Shown: positions 24,432-36,400 of the stretch, one piece after another | Layout of the letters: each line of letters opens with the position of its first letter | Numbering within the stretch: the stretch's first letter is position 1 | Assembly (NCBI RefSeq): GCF_000283155.1 | Contig: NW_004454159.1 | Location: 22,209,431-22,273,430, forward strand | Length of the DNA: 64,000 nucleotides | Reading direction: 5' to 3' | Source of the DNA: Ceratotherium simum simum | Taxonomy: Eukaryota > Chordata > Mammalia > Perissodactyla > Rhinocerotidae | Program-made: the position numbers and the translations under genes | Notes under the pieces: generated by a model | What the model was told of the DNA's origin: nothing | Database searches by the model: none | Seen by the model: the letters and a program-made list of their open reading frames with translations, nothing else

Positions 24432-27400
24432 CTATTTTCTACGCTATCTTTGAAATAATACCAATCAAAACTAAATAAAACAGAAAATAATTTTTTAATA
24501 TATACAACTTCACTGAATGGTAAATAAATTAAAGATATCAAAATTCAGATTTGCATAAAAGATATATTAGGGGTAGGACAGCAATTGCTTGTTTTTCAAA
24601 TGTGACATGTTCTCTAGTGAATTCACAACTAGAGTCCTTTAGCAAGTTCCCCTAGCAAATTTCAATAGAATTCCGTTTATAAAAATTATAATTATTCAGC
24701 TTTTAGAAGATGTAACTATTATTTAAAGCAAAGTACATATGCAGAAGCACAAGATGTATTATATTTCCCTGAACTTCGCTTCTGGCTTCTTACTAAATTT
24801 TTTTTTGCCAAAGATTTTAAAAGTAATTTTAGTTCAATCGTTAACCTTCTAGTGAAGTGTTATATTTTACAGAGGCACTCACTGCAGTGCTATAAAAGAC
24901 CATGTCTTCCTGTATCACAGTTTTTAGGTTTTAACTGTATCCCCGTTGGCATTCATTTGTGTAGTTTCTGACTATCTGTGCTACCGTGCTACTAGCATAC
25001 CGTGCTGGGCAACAGCTAAACTCAAACTCTGCACTGATATTCTAAACAGCTCCTGATACTGAAAACATTTAATCTTCAGATGTGATCCATTAGAAGCCCA
25101 CTTTATTATCTGAAATACTCCTGAGTGCTATCAGCCCTGAAAAGATACCTTTTCCTCATTTGTCTTGCTCATTATACTTGAATTAGGAAAAAATGAAACA
25201 GTCTCAGAAAGATCCAGGTATGCTTAAGAATCCAAATTGCAGTCACCATGAAGAACAAAAGGTTCTTAGAACCACAATAGATCATTTTCCTTTCTCTTTA
25301 TTAAATTATTTGAAGCTTACCCTCATTGCACAATAAATTGGAATGCAGTCTCAAAATCTCAAAGTAGTTAGGGACTGAAATGATTAATCTCTTAAATGTA
25401 ATATGTTCATTTGCTGTTTGCTTGGTATGTCATGCTTCTCTCTCTCCATTCCAACACTTTAGCTCACTAGGAATCTTAAAAAATAGAAATCCAACTTTTA
25501 GCTGTGGAGGGCCCAGCCCGCAACCAGTCACCTTGATGGCCAGGCCTGCCGGAGTCAACTTCTCGGCATTTCGCTCACTGAGGCAATCTTCTCCCATCAA
25601 AGAAGTGAGGTGCTGCAGACATTCTGCGTGCCCCTGTGACGCGGCAATGTGTAAGAGGTTGTTTCCGCTTTCATCATGAATTTTGTCTAGATTGTCGGCA
25701 GCTAGGTGTGGCTGTAAAAATAGTAAGATTAGACAACTTAAGTTAATAAATCAGAATGAGACGCTGTTGGGGTTTTGCTCTGGGCACTGGGAAGAAGAGA
25801 TGCGCTTCCAAAAGCTCTGGTGGCAGCCACGGGGAACTAATAAATCAGAATTCCTTGCTATTAATTCTAATGATTTTCCGTTATGCTTTTTTGTTATACT
25901 ATGTTTTAGAACATGAATGCTCAGGAGACTTATCTTCATGTGAGACATGGCAACAGGATAGGTCAGTGAGCTTGTGGAGGCTCCAAGCTGGCTTTCTAAA
26001 CAACTTCGATGACATTTATGGTAACTGGCAGGTTCCCTGTCTGTCTCTTCCACTCGACTTTTAAGTCCTGAGGGCCAGGCTATGTTATATTCCCTGTTGT
26101 AGGTTTGGTGAGTGAATGAACTACTTGTCTCAACCATCTGCTTTGCCTTGAACTATGGAGAACTGGCTTTGACTGCAAGCTCCATGATGACTGTGGCAAC
26201 TAGGGCTTCCATGGGTACCTCTAGATGCTTTCACCCTCAAACAAACTCATGGGGCATCTGGAGGCTACCTGACCTTTGGTTTTTCTCACCTCTAGTCAAG
26301 TTCAGTTCCCTGAGTATGAACTGGTTGACAAAGGCTGTTGGATAAACTGAGAGGTGTTATCATTTGGGAATGGGAAGGATGAATGAAAGGAAAGAACCAA
26401 AGAGAAACAGAAAGGAAGAGCTAAGAGAAACAGAGAAGATATTTTCAGGAGAAAAAATAATTATTACTTTATTTAGTAAAATGTAGTAAAATCAATCGTA
26501 TCATCCTAGTACAACAATAAGATTTGTGATGCTAGACCAAGCACGTTGTACTTATCTATGTATGGTTTTAACCTAAGTAGAATCACACTGCCAAGACGTG
26601 ATGATTTTCTTGAATGAGACTTTAATTAACTTTATAGTATCAGCCCACGCTTGCTACTGTTTGATCCAAGTCTGGAAGCCAGAAAAGAACAATGCAGGCA
26701 GATGGAGTGTGATTTCAGTTTAGCTTTCTCTAAGCCTAAGCAGAACAGACTGTTCTTACATCATATTACTCTGTCTGTAGAGTCTTTGGAAAAGCTTCTT
26801 CATGCTCCCTAGACACGCAGAGCTGGAACTAAGTAAAAACTCCACGTGGGTCAGAGGGCAATCAAGCTCTAGGGTAAGCTCCTATCTGCAAATGCTTTCA
26901 AACATCCTGGTCCAACTCTTCTGAATAACGATCAGGATAAAACAGAAGACCCTCTGTTCACGTATCCGGCAGGTCCACCACCAGCAAGGAACTGACATCC
27001 CCACAAATAATTGAGTGAGAGCACTGGGAATCATTTGAAAAGCAAAAAGAAAGACATTAAGATTCAAGTTAAAGAAAGTGCTGGGCTTTTTTTGTTTTGT
27101 TTTTGTTTTAGATTGTCTTTATTCCAGTTGAATTCATGCAAAGTTAAAGTGAAATAACACTCCCCTTATAGCCATTTGTTTTTTTCTGCATTAACTTCCT
27201 AACTTTTAATTTTAAAACTCAGAAGTCACATCACCCAATGAAAGCCACAAGTAAAGACCAAAAAAGAATGGGAACAAATGCATCATCATTGTTACTAACG
27301 AATGGAGCTGATAAAACTGGAGTCTAGATTATTAATACATATATTGAATTATATCATACTTACCAGGAGAGATATTTGTCCTTCTTTAACGATGTTCAAG

Positions 27401-30400
27401 ATGCTTTTTACTTTTTTCAGATACTCACTCCTTTCTTCTGGGCCTTGGGAGCTGGTCCAGTTCATGCCACCAATCTGCTCTTCTAGCTTGGCTTCTGTTG
27501 CTGAGGATTGCAGATGGAAGGCCCGGAGCTGGCAGTCTGGCATTGCCTTCTCAACTTTTCGACTATGAGGATCACTAAAGCTCTTGTTTAGGAAGTCCTT
27601 ACCCTGGTTTTCAGGTTCATATGCAGAGCCACATTTAAGCAGAGGAGGTGAGCTCTCAGATTCTTCAGTGGAGAGCTTTTGCTGGTCTCTGACGACAGAT
27701 GATGCTTTTCTCAAGTGGGGGCTTTTCACAGGAGAAAGAACACAAAATGGTGTCATGTTGGGTGGTGAGTTCTCAGCACTTCCTGTAGAGCAGGCTTTGC
27801 CAGAAAGACCATTGATAGTTGTGCATAAACCCAAAATTCTTTTTTCTGAAGTCACCTTGGTAAAAGAGGCAAGCTGTTGACTGGATTTAATGTAAGGCAC
27901 ATCCAGAATCTCATCCATGTCGAGGTCATAATGCTCCAGTTCGCCCAGCAATGAGCTGGGCTCTGAGCTCTTACTTTGGGGGATGCCTTCTCTATCTCCG
28001 GGGCTGAGCTCCTCAGGTTGGGGGCCTGGGTCAGAATCACTCCCTTTCTGGTACTCCACCTTCTGGTTCTTTTGGTCATCACTTTCATTGTTCTCCAGAG
28101 TTTCTGGCTGATGTTTCAGTGGGGAAACTCTCTTCACGGGGCGGAACTTACTGTATACATCAGCGATTCCTGTGGGCTTTTGCGTGTTTGTAATAAGAGT
28201 TGAGACGCCACAATTCCAGCCAGAGCTAGAAACTGCTTTAAAATAAATTAAAAGAGGAGATGACTAAATTGAAATACTGAAAATATCTTGGCCATGCAGG
28301 CAGACATGGCCCACTCAAATTATGCTCAAAGTAAGCCCCCATCTAAGGGGACAACTTAGAGAGAATATGTATCATAAAATAAACAGTTCATACTCACCAT
28401 TGGAAAACAGTGAATTGATAAAGGGAAGTTATGACATATTGGCTCAAAATTAATTAAAGTAGTAAAAATGGTAAAGCAGACAGCTAAAGAAAACAAACCC
28501 AGATAGACAATTCGATTTATTCTCTGGATAGTTATACCTCCCTGGCAGTATTTTGATACTTGTCACCACCCTGAAAAACAGAATTGGAGGATAAGATCCT
28601 CTGTGTTAAATGAACTCTGAAACTAATTTAGGGAGAGATGAGGAGGTACACACATGTGTGCACACTTGTACACACACACATATATGTACACCCCTAAAGC
28701 TTAAGAAGTCCCATATAAAGAAGGGATAAATTGTTTAACATCGGGAAAACATAAAACTGTGACCCATTGGAGGATTCACTAGGTAATTCATTAGGTGTAT
28801 TGGGGAAAGAACAGAAAGAAAGGAAGGAAGTGGTCAGGAGCTGACTGGCTTATGGGAGATAAGCCATGGTTGAGTTCACCCCACTGAAGACTGACTATCC
28901 CAGCCAACCATCATTCAGGGGCATTTCATGGTGCTTTCTAGAATATGACACAGCAACATAATGCACTAACACTTCACAATGGAACATGCTCTTTAAGATT
29001 CAGTGCTGCCCTCCATTACCGGGAAAGCTGGAAATAAACGGGAGAAGGAAGTTGAAAAGAAAGACAGAGGTAGGCAGACTAGGGTTTTCTTTTTTTTGTC
29101 ATTTCTGTGCAAAGCTTAGATAAAGACTGTATAGTTTGCATTTGAGTAAGCGTCTGGTTGAGACGGAGTGTAAAGTGAAACAGCAACACATCTGGAAGTG
29201 AAAGATAAGAACCTCCACCTCTCCCAGTTAACCTTGTATGAAAGGCTGCCCTGTGCCTCCTCTCAGTGCAGGACGACGGAGAAACAACAGTCTCCTCAGC
29301 CATGATGATACTGCTTCCTCTCTGCTACACTCCCCTGACTAGATGACGGATGACCCAGTACCCTTGGAAACTCGCAGGCCACTGATTTATGGATTCTTAC
29401 TCCCTTTCCAGCCAGCCCTTGTGCTCTAGTGGTTAAGATTCAGCACTCTCACTGCCGCAGCCTGGGTTCATTTCCGGTCAGGGAACCACAAAACCCATCT
29501 GTCGGTTGTCATACTGTGGCAGCTGCATGTTGCCGTGACACTGAAAGCTATGCCACCAGTGTTTCAAATACTAGCAGGGTCCCCATGGTGGACAGGTTTC
29601 AGTGGAGCTTCCAGACTAAGACAGACTAGGAAGCAGATCCTGGCCACCCACTTCTGAAAAACTTGGCCAAGAAAACCCTATGAACAACAGGGGAGCATTG
29701 TCTTACACAGTCCCAGAAGGTGAGAGGATGGCGCCAAATGACTGGGCAGGGTTCCACTCTGCTGTACACAAGGTCGCTAGGAGTTGGAATCAACTCAACA
29801 GCGCTAACAACCAACTCCACTTCCACTTAGTTTACACCATTCCCCCACGAAAGAGGTGAGATTTCAGGACATGCCCTCCAACTAGGGACCTCCCATCTCT
29901 CTCTCCTCTTCCGGGACAACAGCAGCTGGGAAGTATTTAACCCCAAAGCATGTGTTTGTGTCTGTTCTTTGCTATTAGGCACAAGCAAAGAATAAAAGAA
30001 CCTGAGATGGGGGTGTACTCAGGCTGTAACTTCGGTGACAATCCCTGGCTACCACTGATTCTTGGGGTGCAAGTGCCATGCAAGTTATTAAAAGTTCCCC
30101 AAATTCAGACCACTGGTCATTCTTCTTCCTATTGGGATGGGTTCTGAAAGGATTTAGAGAAGTTCTGGAACCAAGACAAGGAAGTGAGAGTGTTCTGAGC
30201 CCGAATGCTATATGACTGTTGGTGGGTGGGTTCTTTCCCCAAAATGGACCACAATTTTGCATGGGGTTTCAGAGGGTCTGCACTAACCTGTCCTCCTCTG
30301 AGGCCTTTCAAGCTCTGGCATTTTAGAATCTAAGAAGAGAATACTATGAGCTGTAGAGGGAGACCTGGATTCTGTCCAGTAAGAAACAAGTATTAGCAGG

Positions 30401-33400
30401 GAATGTTCCAGAAAGGAAGGAAGGTATCTAGATGCTCTTAAGCCGCTGCTCCTCTCCCCTTTTGTTGGCTCTGGTTCTTAGATGTACACACTACTTAGCA
30501 CAGAGCAGACAATTAACAAATGCTAGCATTTGAATTTGAATCTCACTTTGTACAATGCATTTTTTTTTTAAATTTATTTTTCCCCCAAAAGCCCCAGTAG
30601 ATAGTTGTATGTCATAGTTGCACATCCTTTCTAGTTGCTGTATGTGGGACATAGCCTCAGCATGGCCAGAGAAGCGGTGCCTCGGTGCGCGCCCGGGATC
30701 TGAACCCCAGCCGCCAGCAGCGGAGCGCGCGCACTTACCCGCTAAGCCAGGGGGCCGGCCCTGTACAATGCATTAAATCTCTTTTTAAATGCCCAAAGTG
30801 CATCCTTCTGAGGGATTTACAGCTTAATTTCACAAGAGACAAAAGTCTTGTTAACAAACTCAGAGGAGGGCAGGCCCCGTGGTGGAGTGGTTAAGTGCGC
30901 ACTCTCCGCTACTGGTGGCCCGGGGTTCGGATCCCAGGCGCGCACCGACGCACCGCTTCTCCGGCCATGCTGAGGCCGCGTCCCACATACAGCAACTAGA
31001 AGGACGTGCAACTATGACATACAACTATCTAGCGGGGCTTTGGGGAAAATAAAGGAGGAGGATTGGCAATAGATGTTAGCTCAGAGCCGGTCTTCCTCAG
31101 CAAAAAGAGGAGGATTAGCATAGATGTTAGCTCAGGGCTGATCTTCCTCATAAAAAAAAAAAAAAACACAAACAAACTCAGGAGTGATAATCACCAATGA
31201 GAGTTGGATTTTCTCAAGTTATTTATGAAATGTAAATATGCAAAGTCAAAGACTAATTCTAGTTGGTCCATTATAAATTTAAAAGTTTTTCTATCCTTTA
31301 TATGTCCTTTTCTTCCTAAAAATGTGACGCTATGAAAAATTAAATGTCTGCCAAAAATTTCTGCCAAGCCCTTCTCTCTTCCTTTCAAAAACACATGGTT
31401 ACTTATTTGAAACAGCAGAGAGATAGCAGACATTGAGTTTATAATGTATAAACATGCCTTTAATTTTATCCATCAATATTCTGAAAAGCTTCAAATATAG
31501 TGGGAAAAAATATATATAGTCCTTGACATTTCTAAGATATATACTTATTATTGGGTATGGTATTTGCTAATATTTTGCCAATTACCTTCATTTCTTTGAA
31601 ACTTCTTGAAATTGTGCATCTCAGGATGTAATAAAAAAATTTTAAAGCCACATTTCTTAGTGGGCCAATACAACGAGTGCATTGTACCAATATATTTATG
31701 TATTGTATAAGGTCGGGGGTTCAAAGGGCTACTCTTTTATGTTGGCTTTATTTACATGTGAAATTTTTTCCAAGTGATACAGGGAAATGGATACCATATG
31801 TTTCCCAGCTGTTTTGTTCTGACAGGAGCTATTAGGAACGCTCTATGGAAATGAATTCTGAGTCTTATGAAAACACTTCTTTCCACAGAACGGTCTAGAA
31901 ACTGAAGAAAGGGCGTCAACGTTAGGCTTGTTCTCCTTCCCCTTATTCAAACCTATGACTTTTTTAGGCTGTGAGTGAAATCTGTGCTTTCTAGTCTGTG
32001 TCTTGATTACCAGGAAAAATATTCCAGTCATGAGAAATGGATTATTTAACAGGTTTTCATAACAATGCTCCAATTTATTACTAAATCATATACTTGTCTG
32101 AGAAGAAGGGCAATGTTATGTATATACAAAAGACAAAACTCAGTTTATTTCTCCTAAGCCAGGCAAATGGGTATTTTAAGCACAATACAAGAAAAAGCGC
32201 TATTAATGACTGGCAAGATTTTCACCTCCAACTCTATAAGTCTACCAAAAATTTCACTTATACTGTTGTTCTCTCCCAACACCATAACAAATTTCTTATA
32301 CTACATGGAAAAACAGTTGAGGTTAACTATGGTTACCAAGAAGATTTTGAGGCTAAATTTGTTTTCTGGAAATCATGAATAAATACTTCACATGCTAACA
32401 AACTTTAAATCCCTGAAAATTTTATGTACTATCTTATTAGATCTTTACAAGCTTTGTGAGAACAGGGTCTGTGTCTAATTTATCTCTCTGTCTCTCAAAG
32501 CACCCAGCAAACTGCTTTATGTAAGTAGGTTCTTATGAATTTTGGTTGAATGGTTTCATTTCTAACATCTTATGAAAGTAAACATGTCTAATATATCTTA
32601 AACCTATCTACTTTATTATGTCACAAATTTTCTAAAATCGTTAGTAGGTAAATGAAAATATATTGGAGGCTGATTTACAGGCCATGATTATCTCTTCCAT
32701 TCTAACTGGCATTTGGAATGTCTCTGACCTCCAGCGAGGTATTTCCAATTGCCTGCTGACCATCCACACTTAGCCATTTATCCAACAGTATTTAATGTGA
32801 GCCTAGGATGTGCAAGTATTTGTGACAGGCAGCATGTTCCAGTCCAGGGTCTTTTCCTCCTCTACCCTTACCTGCTTCCTCCCTTCCTCTCCTCACCCAA
32901 AACACACACTCTACTCTGTCTTCCTAAACGTAGGCCTGTAAACTGGCCTGGATCACATGACCATTTATGCAGTCTCCCAAGCAATCCATCTCCAAGGCAT
33001 CAGTGACCCTTCTCTTTCCTTGACCCCTGCCCCTCATCCCTCAGGCACCAAGTCTTGCTGTGGCCTGATCCTAAATCCCTCTCAAATCTGGTTCCTCTTC
33101 ATCCTATTACACTGACTGGACCACACTGGGACCCTCCCACAGCCTCTGCAAGGTTCTTCCTGCTTCCCTTGGTCTCCCTTTCCAGTCTTGAGTTATCTTT
33201 CTTCAGCAAAGTCCGATTTTGTCATTTCTTAGCTCAAAAACCTCAGGTGGCCCTGTACAGCTTAAAACAGTATTTCCACTGTGTGGGATGCATATTCGTG
33301 CAGTATCTAAGATGGCACACCGGAACCATGCTAAATATCCATGACTTACAGAGTGAGGAGGCGGTAATACGCCTTTCAACTCTTTCTTGCTCCTAATTAA

Positions 33401-36400
33401 TTTAAGGAGTCTCAATTTTGTGCTACAATAAATTGAACTCCTTTCCAAAACTTACAATCTCTCTTTAAATAATGAGATTGCTGGCCTTAGACTCAGAGAC
33501 TTTCTTAGGCAAAGAGTTAACAAGAATGTTTTATTTTCATCACATTCATTTTAATGATGACTTTGAATTTACTGCAAGTGGCACTTGTTTTCTATTTACA
33601 CCACTGACAAAGTTTCTTTTAAAAACAGACTTTTAACAGTAAGTTATTTTAGAAGAATATGCTAAATAAATAATAGTACAAGCAGTATATAGGTAAAGCA
33701 AAAATAACAGAGGTAGACGTTGGATATAACACACATTGTGGAAATAACAGTTGAATTACTAAGGTTTGGGAAACCTTGCCTTTCAGGATAGTAGCTAAAT
33801 TTTTTAGCATGGTATGAAGCAGTTCTTTTATTTATTTTCTAATTTATCTTCTCATCTCAGCACCCATTGTTCCCACATCATTAATTTTTCCCTGCACACC
33901 ATTGCTAAACTCACCCTTTCTGGATACACCATGTTCTTCCTTTGAGCAAGCTCCCCCTCTCCTACAATGCCCTTGCTGCCTTCTCTGCCTGAGATGCAGC
34001 CTCATCTGACAAGATTCCCCTCAGATGTTACCTCCTTGGTGTACTTCCTCTGATTCTCCCAGGGAATTGTTGCTCCTTGCTTCTCAGTGCCCTGATAATA
34101 CTGGCCCCTACCTAGAGCCAGGCATTTCTGAAGTTCTGTTGCAACCACTCGCTCATCCATCTGTCTCACCTTCTCTTTTGAGAGCTCCTTACAGGCAAAG
34201 ATTGTTTGTGAACCTACTTGTGTTTATAACCAGCCCTCTGTCTAGCACAGCATCTCTCAGATATTGGAGCTTAGTAGTTAAATCTTTTAATGAATGAATG
34301 AATGAAGGGAGGGAGAAGGAAGGGAGGGAAAGAAGGAAAAAGGGAGAGAGAGAAGGAGGGAAGGAGGGAAGGAAAGGAAGGAAGGGAGGGAGGGAGGGAG
34401 GGAGGGAGGGAGGAAGGAAGGAAGGAAGGAAGGAAGGAAGGAAGGAGGGAAGAAAGGAAAGAAGGGAGTATGCTAGACCAAAGATGCAAAGTATAGTAAA
34501 TAAATATGAGTCTTGTTACAATGAGTCACTCTTGCCACATTGGGCACACTAACTGTGTTGAATATTTCAAGGACAGTGTTAGTAAGCTATTGAAGATATT
34601 CAGACATTTAAAGATGTGCTGCATATTGAAATATTTTTATATATTTCCTTCAATAAGTTCTGAGCCTTGATTTCTTCATCTGTAAAATAAAGGGGTTAGA
34701 CCATACGATTGCTAAGACCTGATCCACCTCTCAATTTCTATGACTGTATGGAATGTCTACAAATAACAGGGCTCTTTATTCTGAGTGACTCACTATGAAA
34801 CACTATAATTCTTCTGGATCCACGTCTTTCAATGGATCCTCACAAATTTATAATTATGAGGCTAAGCTGATTGCTGACACAGAACAACTCTTTGGCTCTT
34901 GAGACTGATAAATTAGTATTTTCTTAGGAAGATAATGTACAGTTTGCTATTGCAACAGTGGATCCAATTTTCAAGACTGAACGTCAGTGCTGGCTCCCAA
35001 AATGTCTATTTTACTTCTAAATATGGAGTTCTGTATACGTATCAGAAAATTAATTTTAGACATCAAGAAGAGAAAGAAAAGGGGTATATGTTTAGGATAA
35101 AATAGTGTTTCCTCACTGTTTACTGTTAAATGTTAAATGAATTCTATTATCCTTGAGAAAGAAAATGGTCAGCTTTAGCTTTACTTGCCTTAAAAATGTA
35201 CATAACGATACACTTCACATCTACAGCTACTAGAAACCTAGGCACCTTCGAACCTAGGCACCTTCAAGGACATACCTTCTAAGTTCTCCAACATTCCATT
35301 TCCTTCCATTTTTACATCTAAGGGAGGGACATTATGATAGATTAGGAGTATTAATGTTAGAGTCATGAGTTTCCCTAATCCAATGAAAACTGAAATCTGT
35401 AGTAGGCCCACTTATTGCAAATATCTGAGGCTCTGTAAGGAGTGGTGACAGGTGACCTATACCATCTCATGACAACAGGAAGAAGGCTATGGAGTCTGAG
35501 TGAGGACTACTTGCTGGAGGTTCTTCTGTACTATCCTTGGAGACCAGACTGTAACCTGATCCTAGAAAGGGTTGGGTTAACTCTGGATTTGGAGAATTGT
35601 GTAAGGCCATTATGTTGGGAAGAGCCAATGTGTGCAAGAAATGCATGTTTCTGGAATGTTCCCATGGGGTGCTTGCTCATCCCTTCCATTGATGCCACAG
35701 ACCCTTCATTGAGGGTCTTGTGAGGCTGAAGGAGAAGTAGAGGACTTTACTCCTGTAAAAATATCAACCAATGATTTATTCACATTAAGATGTTAAAATA
35801 CTGTTGGAAAAGATTCATTGATTTGCTTCTAACTTCCTTACTTTTAAGTGGCTACTGATATCAAGCAGCTGTTGAAAGTGTCAGATTCATGTTTCATTAT
35901 TCCCAGTTCTGCCCAGAATTGTCTGAACTACGTGAAACCTGCTCAAGTAACTTTGTGCCCCATCTTTGCCCACTTCTTTGTTCTGTAAAAACTCATGCAA
36001 ATACTCAAGCCCTTACTACCCTGGATAGAAAAGATACTTCTTCACCAAAGAGGCATGTTCTATCATGAAATCAGACTCAATATTTTGACAACTTTAAACC
36101 TTTGGGCTTCAAAAGTACAGTTCACATAGAATAGCAATCGGTGGGTCTGAAAAAAGTCCATGATTTCAGAGTTATTCTGTCATCTAGAAAATATGCTGAC
36201 CTTCACTTTGACATTAGCAAAACCTCTTGAGTGGATTAAGTCTTGTATTCACTCCAGGTCTATTTACCAGGTTTCCTTTCTTTCTTTCTCTCCCTCTCAG
36301 TGCTGAATTGTAGAGAGTGATATACAACAAGGGACAGCAAAAAGGCTCATCAAGCAGGGAAATGCCAAAACAGGGGAGAGCTTGCTCAGTGTGCTTTCTG

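Larger units (their letters stand above)
20012..25531 (-). other. SNCAIP intron 5
   Basis: 5.5 kb. It contains two L1 fragments, an inverted duplication around a MIR (20733-21216), an L2 3' end and an ERE SINE. The stretch 22370-23870 shows only short MIR-like remnants, and 24500-25530 nothing recognisable. Confidence 0.75.

Noticed and set aside
29411..29488. A possible functional tRNA-Glu gene
   Set aside because: The tRNA-like part is fused to a longer body, has acceptor-stem and T-arm changes and sits inside a target duplication, so it is a SINE head.
32094..32382. 94- and 71-codon open frames in intron 3
   Set aside because: AT-rich sequence with no splice context or family similarity; overlapping frames are equally open.
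34271..34552. Open frames of Lys/Gly/Arg/Glu and of Pro/Ser/Leu
   Set aside because: They are translations of the purine tract on each strand, not genes.
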